DNA from: an uncultured Litoreibacter sp.
GTDB lineage: Bacteria > Pseudomonadota > Alphaproteobacteria > Rhodobacterales > Rhodobacteraceae
Length of the DNA: 64,000 nucleotides
Reading direction: 5' to 3'
Assembly: GCA_947493265.1 (NCBI GenBank)
Contig: CANLQL010000003.1
Location: forward strand, 434,001-498,000
Part shown: positions 43,927-52,483 of the stretch, piece after piece
How the letters are laid out: the number at the start of each line of letters is the position of its first letter
Position numbering within the stretch: the stretch's first letter is position 1
The notes under the pieces: generated by a model
Databases searched by the model: none
Seen by the model: only the letters and a program-made list of their open reading frames with translations
Told to the model about the DNA's origin: nothing
Made by a program: the position numbers and the translations under genes

Positions 43927-45954
43927 TCATCCCAACGGCCAAGGGAGGTTTGCGTATTCCTGCAGCAATCCGGGTGGAAAGTCGCGGTTCAGCAGGCCCG
44001 CCATAGCACACATGAAAACGATGCCGCAGGCAGTGTAGATTGCAGCGGAGAGATTGCCGAGCCCAGCCCGGATTTTCAGGAAGGTGAACAAGAACAGTCC
44101 CAAAGCAAGGATAAAACCCAACAGCGACGTAAGGATAAGCAGCCCCGCAAACCACGCCAAAGTCGGCCAGAGCCCATGCGTCGCGTCCGCGTCCTCGCCG
44201 TTCTTTTCACGGTCTGCGAAGATCGTATCCGTTTCAGGCTTCAGCATCATGCGAATCAAAAGCATCAAACATCCAACCAAACAGACGCCTGCTACAAACA
44301 TCGGGAACGTCCTGTCGCGACTAAAAGACGGGATCGAGGCTGCATCGTAGAACGCGTATCCAATATAGCCCGTCACACAAAGCAGGAAGACTAATGGTGC
44401 GCGCTTGCTGCCTGACTGCACATCTCCCTCTGCCATGATGTTCTTGGCCTGTCGCAACCCTAGCACTACCGAGATCACCGTGATTACAATCAGCACAATC
44501 ACGATAGGAGAGAAGATATAGTCCAAGCCTTCTTCAAAGCCCTTGCGAAACCGCGATTGCGCGATTTGCAGCGCTTGGTTGGCGTATGTCTCCGCAGGGT
44601 TCGATAGGACAAACCCGATCAGGAAGGCAGGCCGCGACCAGTCAAATCGGCGCATTAGGATGCCGAGGAAGCCAATGGCAAACAAAGCCACCAAATCCAT
44701 CAGGTTTTGGCCCGATTGAAACGCAGCGAAGCTGATGATCATAAACAGAAACGGTGCCAGCAGCGAGAAGCGAATAGTGGTGAGTTTGGCTATGCCGCCC
44801 GAAGCTGCGATGCAGATCACTGTGCCCACTACGTTGGCCAACGCCAACAGCCATACAATCGAATAGGTGATATCGAGGTTGTTTTTCAGCATTGCTGGTC
44901 CAACCTCAATTTGGCCGGAACCGAGAAGCGCAATTGCTCCAATGAAAATGGCCATGGAACCGGAACCGGGGATACCGAACAGCAGCGTTGGTACAAGACC
45001 GCCGCCTTCTTTCGCGTTGTTGGAGCTTTCCGGACCGATCACGCCACGCACTTCACCTTTGCCAAAGTTAGACTTGTCCGGCGTGGTTTGTACTGCATGG
45101 CCATAGGCGATCCAGTCGACAACCGACCCGCCAAGGCCGGGAATGACCCCGACCACCACCCCAATGATTGAGCAGCGTACAGATAGCCAAATATTGGCGA
45201 ACCAGTCTTTGACGCCTTCGAGCCAGCCACCACCCAACTGTGGTTCTTGGCTAATCGCGCGGTCTTGGCGTAGCAGCGCAATGATTTCGGGGATAGCAAA
45301 GATACCAAGGCCAACAATGACTAGTTTCAGCCCGTCTGTGAGATATGGGAAATCATAGCTCGACATGCGCAGATCGCCTGAAGATGCGCCCTCACCGATC
45401 GTACCGATCAGCATGCCTAGCCCAGCTGCTACCAATCCTTTGATGGCGACACGCCCCGCTAGAATGCCGACCATCGACAAGCCGAAAAGCGTGATCATCA
45501 ATAGCTCTGGCGTGCGAAACTCCAGAACGATAGGCCGCGCCACCAATATGAAAATCGTCAGAAAGCTGGCCCCAACCAGCCCGCCAAATAGCGATGATGC
45601 AAAGGCAGCCGACAGTGCCCGTGCTGCCTGACCGCGCTTGGCCATCGGGAAGCCGTCAAGCACTGTGGCCTGTGACGCTGAGGACCCCGGAATACCCATT
45701 AGTACTGAGGCGAACGTGTCTGAGGTCGGCACGACCGCGACCATGCCGATCATCAATGCAAGGCCAAGGATCGGGTCCATCCCGAACATGAACGGCAGCA
45801 GCAGTGATAGACCCGCAATTCCACCCAGGCCCGGGAACACTCCAATGCAGAGCCCCATTAAAACGCCTAGCACCAGATAACCCAGCACAATAGGCTGCAG
45901 TATCAAGCCCCAGGCGTCACCCAGAGCGGGCAGCGCGGTTGCGATAATGTCCAT
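43927..45954 (-). CDS. tctA: Tripartite tricarboxylate transporter permease, TctA fused to TctB
   Basis: Residues about 1-480 are a TctA large permease: G-V-F-P-G-L-G-G-I-A-G near residue 37, P-G-S-S-A-S-Q-A-T near 89, G-V-I-P-G-L-G-G-S-V and L-F-G-I-P-G-S-G-S-M-A in the second half. A further region of about 170 residues (from about 500) has four spans in the pattern of the small subunit TctB, ending M-A-G-L-L-N-R-D-F-P-P. TctA and TctB are usually separate genes. The ATG at 45954 is preferred to the longer frame from 45993. It mediates sodium-linked uptake of tri- or dicarboxylates delivered by TctC. Confidence 0.9.
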   Translation of the reverse strand: MDIIATALPALGDAWGLILQPIVLGYLVLGVLMGLCIGVFPGLGGIAGLSLLLPFMFGMDPILGLALMIGMVAVVPTSDTFASVLMGIPGSSASQATVLDGFPMAKRGQAARALSAAFASSLFGGLVGASFLTIFILVARPIVLEFRTPELLMITLFGLSMVGILAGRVAIKGLVAAGLGMLIGTIGEGASSGDLRMSSYDFPYLTDGLKLVIVGLGIFAIPEIIALLRQDRAISQEPQLGGGWLEGVKDWFANIWLSVRCSIIGVVVGVIPGLGGSVVDWIAYGHAVQTTPDKSNFGKGEVRGVIGPESSNNAKEGGGLVPTLLFGIPGSGSMAIFIGAIALLGSGQIEVGPAMLKNNLDITYSIVWLLALANVVGTVICIAASGGIAKLTTIRFSLLAPFLFMIISFAAFQSGQNLMDLVALFAIGFLGILMRRFDWSRPAFLIGFVLSNPAETYANQALQIAQSRFRKGFEEGLDYIFSPIVIVLIVITVISVVLGLRQAKNIMAEGDVQSGSKRAPLVFLLCVTGYIGYAFYDAASIPSFSRDRTFPMFVAGVCLVGCLMLLIRMMLKPETDTIFADREKNGEDADATHGLWPTLAWFAGLLILTSLLGFILALGLFLFTFLKIRAGLGNLSAAIYTACGIVFMCAMAGLLNRDFPPGLLQEYANLPWPLG

Positions 45955-45983
45955 TCCAGCGCGTCCCCCGCTTTGCTTATGAA

Positions 45984-46012
45984 AGCGCCCCACCTGTCGC
46001 TGGCGGGGCGCT
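45984..46012 (-). terminator. Intercistronic hairpin between tctC and tctA
   Basis: AGCGCCCC (45984-45991) pairs perfectly with GGGGCGCT (46005-46012). It is 13 bases after the tctC stop on the - strand and lacks a strong T run. Likely reduces transcription into the permease gene. Confidence 0.55.
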
Positions 46013-46025
46013 CAACAAGCAAAGC

Positions 46026-47132
46026 CTATTTCAGCGAAACGCCATACTTTTCTTGCAACCAGTTCACCACGAAAGCCTTCGCTGCCTCAGGCACCTGAGT
46101 TGCACTAGCCAAAGCAGTTTGGGCCTTATTACCAGTCATCTGAGGGTATTTGCCGAGACGCGCGCCGGAAATCTCTGCAAAGTCCGCGCGGGCCTTCACG
46201 TCCTCAAAGGCTTTGGTATAGGTCACGATTGCATCGTTTGACGCCCCGTTTGGCAAGAACACCATTTTTTGTGCAGGGAAGCCCGCCACGAAAAAGGCTT
46301 TCCACGCATCCCATTTCTCACCAGATGTTTCGCAGCCATCAGTGGCCTCGCAAACCTCTTTAAAGGTTGGGATATCGGGGAATGTAGGGTCGCGTACGAT
46401 GTTGCCCGCGTCATCCAACGAACCCCAAGTCATCATCGGCACAGCTGTGCCTGCTTCCACCAAAGGGGTCACGCCTTTAAGGTAGGAAGACGAGGTCTGG
46501 TAGTCGATATTTGCCTCACCGCGCTCGAACATTAGGCGGCCATCGCCGCGTCCCTTGATACCCATCACGCTTTCAACGTTCAGGCCAAGCATTTCCCATG
46601 CCAGCGTCGGCACAAGGTCAAGACGGGTCGCACCCTGGTTACCGTAGATGAAATCCTCACCCTGCAAACCAGCCGCATTCATGCCGTCCATCTTTGCTGC
46701 CATTTCAGGTGGTAGGTAGGCCACGCCGCCGGTGCCTGAAGCCAGAACAACATTCCAATCAGCATAATTATACTTCACGCGTGGATCGCCCAACAGGAAT
46801 GGAAATTGAGTAGATCCCGAAGATCCAAAGATAAGGGTACCGTCCTCATAGGACTGCTCTTGAAAGAAGTTTGCACCCTTGGTGGAGCCGGCACCCGGCA
46901 TAAACTTCACAACGACCGTTGGCTGACCGGGCAAAGCCTCGGACAGAAGCGGCGCATAGAAGTTCGCCCACTTGGCCGACCCACCAGTCTCAGAGAACGG
47001 AATGATCCATTCGACGGTCTTTCCCGCCAAATCAATCCCGTGGCCTCCCGCGTTTGCTTGCAAGCCAAAAGACGCAGCCGCTGCGGCGACAAGGCCAAGC
47101 GCCGCACGACGAGTTGTTTTCAATTTAGACAT
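46026..47132 (-). CDS. tctC: Tripartite tricarboxylate transporter binding protein (TctC/Bug family)
   Basis: The 368-aa protein begins with a twin-arginine-like signal peptide (K-T-T-R-R-A-A-L-G-L, cut near residue 28 after A-N-A) and has the Bug pattern: V-E-W-I-I-P-F-S-E-T-G-G, V-V-V-K-F-M-P-G-A-G-S-T-K-G and G-S-S-G-S-T-Q-F-P. The ATG at 47132 follows GGGAGGAAAAC. It is longer than most TctC proteins (about 320), with an added stretch around residues 260-290 containing C-E-A-T-D-G-C-E-T. It is divergent from tctDE, which probably induces it. Confidence 0.9.
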   Translation of the reverse strand: MSKLKTTRRAALGLVAAAAASFGLQANAGGHGIDLAGKTVEWIIPFSETGGSAKWANFYAPLLSEALPGQPTVVVKFMPGAGSTKGANFFQEQSYEDGTLIFGSSGSTQFPFLLGDPRVKYNYADWNVVLASGTGGVAYLPPEMAAKMDGMNAAGLQGEDFIYGNQGATRLDLVPTLAWEMLGLNVESVMGIKGRGDGRLMFERGEANIDYQTSSSYLKGVTPLVEAGTAVPMMTWGSLDDAGNIVRDPTFPDIPTFKEVCEATDGCETSGEKWDAWKAFFVAGFPAQKMVFLPNGASNDAIVTYTKAFEDVKARADFAEISGARLGKYPQMTGNKAQTALASATQVPEAAKAFVVNWLQEKYGVSLK

Positions 47133-47267
47133 GTTTTCCTCCCTGGAAATGTCACCCCGTCCTCCCGCGGCGGAGCATACATAAACAAAAACCACACGTT
47201 CAGCGCGCAGTTGATCTTCATAAACTGACCTGCGAACCTTGCATGAAACTTGCAGCGGCGAAAAAAC

Positions 47268-47942
47268 ATGCGGATCACGTTGGTCGAAGACAATATCGGG
47301 CTCTCGAAGGGCATCGCGTACCGCTTGCAAGATGCGGGCCATGCGGTCGATGTGTTGCATGACGGAAAGGAAGCGTCCCAGTTTCTGGCGACTGATACAT
47401 CGGATCTCGTCATCCTCGACGTCAATCTGCCCGGCAAGGACGGGCTGGAACTCCTACGAGAGCTACGCGCCCGCGATGACCCTCGCCCAGTTGTTCTGTT
47501 GACCGCACGCGCAGAAATTAAAGATCGGGTGATCGGTCTGGATGCGGGGGCCGACGACTACCTCATCAAACCATTCGAGATGGAAGAATTGGAGGCACGG
47601 GTCCGCGCGCTTAGCCGCCGCAGAGCGGACAAATCCCGACAGGTGTGCAACATCGGGGTGCTACAATTTGACGTGGCCGCGCGCCAGTTAGCAGCGAACG
47701 ATGCGGCGCTGGATATTCCCCGTCGCGAGCTGTCTATCTTTGAATGCCTTATTCAAGCCAACGGTCGTCGCACGACCAAACAGGCACTCCTCGATCATGT
47801 GTACGGCATTGGCGCTGATGTCGAAGAGCGCGTGATCGAGGTCTATATCTCTCGTCTCCGTTCACGGCTGAAACCCTACGGCATCGAAATTAACTCGGCC
47901 CGCGGCCTTGGCTATAAACTTCAACACAAGCCCGGCACATGA
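47268..47942 (+). CDS. tctD: Response regulator, OmpR/TctD type
   Basis: The 224-aa protein has a receiver domain (acidic pair E-D at 7-8, phospho-acceptor Asp in V-I-L-D-V-N-L-P near 51, T in L-L-T-A, Lys in L-I-K-P-F) and a C-terminal OmpR winged helix (R-R-E-L-S-I-F-E-C-L, V-E-V-Y-I-S-R-L-R, G-L-G-Y-K-L). The ATG at 47268 is used rather than the upstream frame. It is divergent from tctC and overlaps the kinase gene (ATGA). Confidence 0.93.
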   Translation: MRITLVEDNIGLSKGIAYRLQDAGHAVDVLHDGKEASQFLATDTSDLVILDVNLPGKDGLELLRELRARDDPRPVVLLTARAEIKDRVIGLDAGADDYLIKPFEMEELEARVRALSRRRADKSRQVCNIGVLQFDVAARQLAANDAALDIPRRELSIFECLIQANGRRTTKQALLDHVYGIGADVEERVIEVYISRLRSRLKPYGIEINSARGLGYKLQHKPGT

Positions 47943-49306
47943 ACACGCGATCCCTCCGCCTGCGGCTGATTTTCATCATCTTGGTCCCCCTTTTGGTCAT
48001 TGCGGGGGTCGCGGCAGTCTGGCAACTCCAAACGACGACGAAACGCGCCGAAGAGATTTTTGATCGCGGCCTGCTCTCAGCCGCACTTGCCATTTCACGT
48101 GATGTCGCGCTGTCAAGCGGTGACGCGCTAAGTCCCTCAACACGGCGATTGGTGAACGACACGTCGGGGGGAGAGCTTTTCTATCACGTCTTCGCCCCTG
48201 ACGGTGTGTTTGTTACGGGCTACTCTACCCCTCCTGCATTGGGTGCTAACCTGATAATCGATCAGGAAGATCCCTACTATTATGACGCTGTGTATCAGGG
48301 TCAGGACGTTCGTGTACTCCGTTTTCGCGATGCAATGTCCGTGGACGGACTTACAGGTCTGTTCACCATCACTGTCTGGCAACCAACGCAGGTCAGGGCC
48401 TCCTTTGTTCAGGCGGTCGGCATGAGGGCTATCGGGGTTATCGCACTGATTGTGAGTTCGGTGGGCGCAATCGTCTGGTTTGGCGTCGGGCTGGGTCTGC
48501 GCCCACTTCTGGACCTGCAAGACGCCATTGCGAAGCGCAGTCCAAGCGAGCTTGAACCCATTCGACGCAGCGTCCCTGTCGAAGTCAGGGGCGTCGTGTC
48601 AACGCTCAATTCGCTACTCGACAGGGTGTCACGGCGGATCAGCTCGAAAGACGAATTTATCTCTAACGCCGCACATCAGCTCCGCAACCCCTTAGCGGGC
48701 ATCCTCGCTTTGGCGGAGGCGGTTGAAAGCGCACCAAACGCCAATGCAGCGAAATCCCGGAACAAGGAACTGGTCGCCGCGGCCCGTGACGCAACCCATC
48801 TGACCAATCAACTCCTCTCCTTCGAACGTGCCAGTGGCGATTCTCAGGAAACTCGGCGGGACCACGTTGACGTTTCGGAGATCATCGCCACATGCCTGAC
48901 CCGCCTTAACAAGGATATTGCAAACCGAGATGTTGAAATCATAATTGTCCCAACTTCAGAGCATCTTTTCCTCCAGGGTGACGCGTTAATGTTGCAAGAA
49001 GCCATTTTGAACCTTCTCAACAATGCACTGGTTCACGGCGGGCCTACATTGTCCCGGATTGAAGTTTCTGCGCGCCGCAGTGGAAAAAATATAGAGATTG
49101 CGATTCAAGATGATGGGTGCGGGATCCCGCCTGAAAAGCTCGATCAGGCGCGTGTCCGCTTCGGTCAAGCCGATGCAGGTCCGGGGAGCGGGCTTGGTCT
49201 TTCCATCGTTGAACGGGTTTTGGAAAACCACAACGGTCATCTCAGCCTTAGGCCGACAAGCGAGGGCTTGAGCGCTTTGATATCGTTGCCGTCCATCCAG
49301 TCTTAG
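47939..49306 (+). CDS. tctE: Sensor histidine kinase, TctE type
   Basis: The 455-aa kinase has an N-terminal span (about 10-30), a periplasmic TctE-type sensor domain with Y-H-V-F-A-P-D-G and D-P-Y-Y-Y-D, a second span near 165-185, a HisKA box F-I-S-N-A-A-H-Q-L-R-N-P-L-A-G, and HATPase motifs N-L-L-N-N-A-L-V-H, D-D-G-C-G-I-P and G-S-G-L-G-L-S-I-V. It is predicted to sense extracellular tricarboxylate and activate TctD. Confidence 0.93.
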   Translation: MNTRSLRLRLIFIILVPLLVIAGVAAVWQLQTTTKRAEEIFDRGLLSAALAISRDVALSSGDALSPSTRRLVNDTSGGELFYHVFAPDGVFVTGYSTPPALGANLIIDQEDPYYYDAVYQGQDVRVLRFRDAMSVDGLTGLFTITVWQPTQVRASFVQAVGMRAIGVIALIVSSVGAIVWFGVGLGLRPLLDLQDAIAKRSPSELEPIRRSVPVEVRGVVSTLNSLLDRVSRRISSKDEFISNAAHQLRNPLAGILALAEAVESAPNANAAKSRNKELVAAARDATHLTNQLLSFERASGDSQETRRDHVDVSEIIATCLTRLNKDIANRDVEIIIVPTSEHLFLQGDALMLQEAILNLLNNALVHGGPTLSRIEVSARRSGKNIEIAIQDDGCGIPPEKLDQARVRFGQADAGPGSGLGLSIVERVLENHNGHLSLRPTSEGLSALISLPSIQS

Positions 49307-49660
49307 TAGTCCTTCGTTGCCGAGAAGGCGCGGAAGCGTAGTCAAAACTGAAGTAAAAAATTGAAGTCGGCAGCAGACAATTGAGCTGCACACTGGCAGC
49401 GATCTACCTTTTCTCATCAGTCAGTGCACAAATTTGGTTCAGTCGAATGTTTCAATTCCAAGTCCACATTCGGAAGGTGATGAAGTGGATTTTGCTGCCG
49501 CAGCGAAAGTCTGCTTCCCGCCCATCAGCAACTACCTAGTTCGCCGGTAACACAATACGCATCTTCCAGAATTTCATTGCTTACTAAGATTTCCTTTTGG
49601 TCAAGAAGTCGAGACTCAATTCAGACAATAAATACAGCGCTCACGCAGCATGCGCTAAGT
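49307..49660. other. 354-base gap between the kinase and the recombinase gene
   Basis: A - strand frame (48986-49417) mostly shadows the kinase. No other coding signal, repeat or RNA is seen. AT content rises towards the recombinase. Confidence 0.4.
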
Positions 49661-51241
49661 TCATTTGAGTTTATCCATCCCCGCAAACTGTGAGACTCCT
49701 TCAAAAATACGGTCGAAAATCTCAAGCTTTATTTCATCGGGAATGGTTTCCAGGCTGACGCCCTTGTTTTCGGATATGCTTTCAATCACTTCTACGCGCT
49801 CACTATCGGATAGCCTACCGTAGTGTATCGTAGTAACTTCCCCTTCGTGTCCCATATTTTCCGAGAACGCGCGGCGCTGCATTTGCGTCAATTGAAGTAA
49901 ATCACGTTCTGCAGAGAGTGTGTGCCTGGCAGAATGTGGCGTGAAGTTGGAAACACAGTTTCGGCAGGCAATCGAAAATGCTTCGGTCACTGCATAGCCT
50001 GTTGACATCGGCGGGATTGGCGGACGGTTTTCGGCTCTAAGTTTTTTGTTGCCGTTAAGCCAGCTGCTGCTTGGGAACAAAGCATCCCGCTCATTAAACC
50101 CATCATCTTCCAACATCCGCACCCAATCGATGATTGTTTTTGAAAAGATTTCTGGTGTCGGGAACCAAGCGATAATCAGGCTCTTTCCATTCTTCGCTCG
50201 AACGACAGATGCGTCTTGGACAATGCACTTTCGTTCAATATTCAGGTGACATATTCTTAGCGATACCAACGTGTTCACTCTTAACGCACCAAGAAATGCT
50301 ATCGCAAAAATCGCGCGGGCGCGCAAATCCATGCGCGAGCGATCGGGCATGTTATTCAAAAGCTCTTCCGCCATTTTCATCGAAGGGTATTCCTTCGGCG
50401 CGGGAGGCAGGGGTTCGGAGTAAACTCGTTTCGGTGGTTCAAAGTATTGCGGAAGATCTCGCGGCAAGCGCTTGAACCCGTCTTGAATGATCAACCATTC
50501 AAAAAACCTCGTCAAATGCGAAACGATGTGGCGAATGGTTGACTTCGACCTTCTGGAGGCACCCTCCGCATTGAGCGACTTCACCAAACAATCGCGAACA
50601 TACGATACATCTGCGATTGTGTATTTTTCAAAGGGCTTTCCAGAATTTACCTGCTCGCAGAGCCGGATGGAGCGAAGGTAGGCGTCGGTTGTGCTTTCTT
50701 CAAATTTTCCGCAATAAAATTGCCATTTGTAAACGATCCGATCGTTTGCAGACCGAATAACTCGGTCAGTCTTGTTCGAGATAGTCCCAATACCACCGGG
50801 ACCTTGTTCGTTTTCTTCGTGTGGGCAGTCCACAGTGGTATTGGGATTTAGGTTTCCTGCTAAAAGGTCTCGATCTGCTTGTGTCGGAAACTTAAATGCA
50901 TAGCTGCCACATTCCGGACATCGAGCAACTAAGCGTACAGAGCCGTTTTTCTGTTGCCGCTCAAACATCGTACTCAACTCAGGAAAAACAGCAAGCTTGC
51001 AACCAAAGCACTTAAATTCTCCTGTTCTGAGATTGATCTTCGTTCGTTCAAGTCTTGCTTTGTGAAATCGGATCACCGCAGAGCCATTGAAAAGATAAGG
51101 TTTCGCGTTGTCTGTTGGCTCGAGTCCGCCTTTGACCCAGTTCGAAATTGTGTTGGCAGAAACATTAAAAAGTTTCTGCAAGTTTTCACCGGAATATACC
51201 CGGTGTGTCTTGGCAAGTATTCCTTTGTAGGAGCGGCTCAT
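49661..51241 (-). CDS. Tyrosine recombinase-like protein with N-terminal HTH and zinc-ribbon
   Basis: The 526-aa protein has a phage-integrase catalytic part at about 285-480: Arg321 in F-L-G-A-L-R-V-N-T-L-V, H436-x-x-R439 in T-P-H-S-A-R-H, His465 in M-G-H-E-G and Tyr474 in T-I-H-Y-G-R. The N-terminal third is unusual: a helix-turn-helix-like L-Q-K-L-F-N-V-S-A-N-T-I-S-N-W (22-36) and two C-x-x-C pairs (Cys78/81 and Cys108/111) forming a probable zinc ribbon. It is of low GC compared with chromosomal genes. It may be a second recombination factor of this island or the remnant activity of another element. Confidence 0.83.
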   Translation of the reverse strand: MSRSYKGILAKTHRVYSGENLQKLFNVSANTISNWVKGGLEPTDNAKPYLFNGSAVIRFHKARLERTKINLRTGEFKCFGCKLAVFPELSTMFERQQKNGSVRLVARCPECGSYAFKFPTQADRDLLAGNLNPNTTVDCPHEENEQGPGGIGTISNKTDRVIRSANDRIVYKWQFYCGKFEESTTDAYLRSIRLCEQVNSGKPFEKYTIADVSYVRDCLVKSLNAEGASRRSKSTIRHIVSHLTRFFEWLIIQDGFKRLPRDLPQYFEPPKRVYSEPLPPAPKEYPSMKMAEELLNNMPDRSRMDLRARAIFAIAFLGALRVNTLVSLRICHLNIERKCIVQDASVVRAKNGKSLIIAWFPTPEIFSKTIIDWVRMLEDDGFNERDALFPSSSWLNGNKKLRAENRPPIPPMSTGYAVTEAFSIACRNCVSNFTPHSARHTLSAERDLLQLTQMQRRAFSENMGHEGEVTTIHYGRLSDSERVEVIESISENKGVSLETIPDEIKLEIFDRIFEGVSQFAGMDKLK

Positions 51242-51325
51242 CGTTAAGAACCGCTGCCAACTGTTGTTGGAAGTGTAAGAAACGCCGGATGGCCGAAGGA
51301 GGTATCTGGACTAGGCAGCATTGGA

Positions 51326-51532
51326 TTATTCAATGCCTGAGGGGCAAATCTTATTGGATTCCGCCCATACATTCAGATCGGAACCCTGATAGACGATCTT
51401 GCGCCCCAGCTTGTAATACGCTGGGCCTGTTCCCTTGTGCCGCCACTGACCCAATTTTTCCCGGTCACCGATCAGCTCCAGTTCTGGATCACCAAGAATG
51501 TAGCACCGAGTGTCGTCAAATAGTTTCGGCAT
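51326..51532 (-). CDS. AlpA-like / excisionase-family DNA-binding protein
   Basis: The 68-aa protein shows the MerR-like helix-turn-helix of AlpA and excisionase proteins: W-R-H-K-G-T-G-P-A-Y-Y-K-L-G-R-K-I-V-Y followed by D-L-N-V-W. Such proteins usually direct excision or regulate the integrase of P4-like islands. It is upstream of the 526-aa recombinase by 84 bases on the same strand. The frame begins at ATG 51532. Confidence 0.75.
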   Translation of the reverse strand: MPKLFDDTRCYILGDPELELIGDREKLGQWRHKGTGPAYYKLGRKIVYQGSDLNVWAESNKICPSGIE

Positions 51533-51616
51533 GTTTCGAGCTCCGTCACACTGATTGCGGTGCTCTCAACTGGATTGAATGTCGCGTTTTCGGCAAGACG
51601 GACAAAAGGGACAAAA

Positions 51617-52069
51617 CTAATTTCGAGTTTTGTCCGTCCTTTTTTGGGAATCCAATGAGCGTTTCAGAGTTTTTATCGACACATCAAATCCGAATTGCGC
51701 AAAAATTTCATTGCAGGCCGTTTGCCAGCTTCCACGATGACCATCCGGGAACAATTCGTGATAGTACTTTCTTGCTTGTTGCTGCTTACCCGTTCTTCCA
51801 ATCTTGCGAGATTGATCAAAACCTAGAGTTATCTTCCATTCCGACTTTCGAATATTTCGCAATCGCCACTCTTTAGCTTGGCTTTCATCTAGGCATATTG
51901 ATTGACCAAGAAAATCTGGAACGTTCAACTGTGCATAGAACCCGCCGATCGCATCATCACACCAAGGCGGAAGTGACATAGGCATAGTGAACTTAAATCT
52001 CTCAAAACGATAAGGAAGGGTATGAAACGGTATCTGCCCTACATCCAGGGATCTACTCTTCCCGTTCAC
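51617..52069 (-). CDS. 150-aa island protein, unknown function
   Basis: No domain recognised. The sequence has a basic C-terminal half with helical character (R-K-I-G-R-T-G-K-Q-Q-Q-A-R-K-Y-Y-H-E-L-F-P) that could bind DNA. It is set between two other small genes in the integrase module (12-base gap to the upstream gene) and reads in the same direction. It may help replication or excision, but that is guesswork. Confidence 0.6.
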   Translation of the reverse strand: MNGKSRSLDVGQIPFHTLPYRFERFKFTMPMSLPPWCDDAIGGFYAQLNVPDFLGQSICLDESQAKEWRLRNIRKSEWKITLGFDQSRKIGRTGKQQQARKYYHELFPDGHRGSWQTACNEIFAQFGFDVSIKTLKRSLDSQKRTDKTRN

Positions 52070-52081
52070 ATACTCGTCCGC

Positions 52082-52483
52082 TCAAAGCCGTATTCTCCCA
52101 TGAAGTTCGGGCCAAGGTTTGAAGTGGCTCGATCCCATTTGATGTAGCCAAAATGCTCCTTGACCTGCTTCTTCTGGATCTTGAGCGATCAATGTTCTTT
52201 CCAGCACAGTTGTTCGTTGAAAAAGTTTGGAAAAGGGATCAGAAAATTCTGGCCTCAGATTGGTTGCGACGCCATCCAGAGAACAAAACGACACCGTTTG
52301 TGGTTCCAAGCTCTTGAGAAATACGTCTTCCACGAAATCTGCGGGTGATCCGAATTCTACGATTGGTGAAAATCCGTCTTCTTGATATTTCTGCCGCGCG
52401 ATATAGGCGATTTCTTCGCCCCACTTCAGGACGAACGCGTGCCACAAATCTGCCAATGAAACGTAACCTTGAGGACTAAACAC
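52082..52483 (-). CDS. 133-aa island protein, unknown function
   Basis: No family recognised. The N-terminus Y-V-S-L-A-D-L-W-H-A-F-V-L-K-W-G resembles an aromatic-rich helical region. It overlaps the end of the integrase gene by 8 bases, implying one transcript integrase - 133 aa - 150 aa - AlpA-like - recombinase. Confidence 0.6.
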   Translation of the reverse strand: MFSPQGYVSLADLWHAFVLKWGEEIAYIARQKYQEDGFSPIVEFGSPADFVEDVFLKSLEPQTVSFCSLDGVATNLRPEFSDPFSKLFQRTTVLERTLIAQDPEEAGQGAFWLHQMGSSHFKPWPELHGRIRL

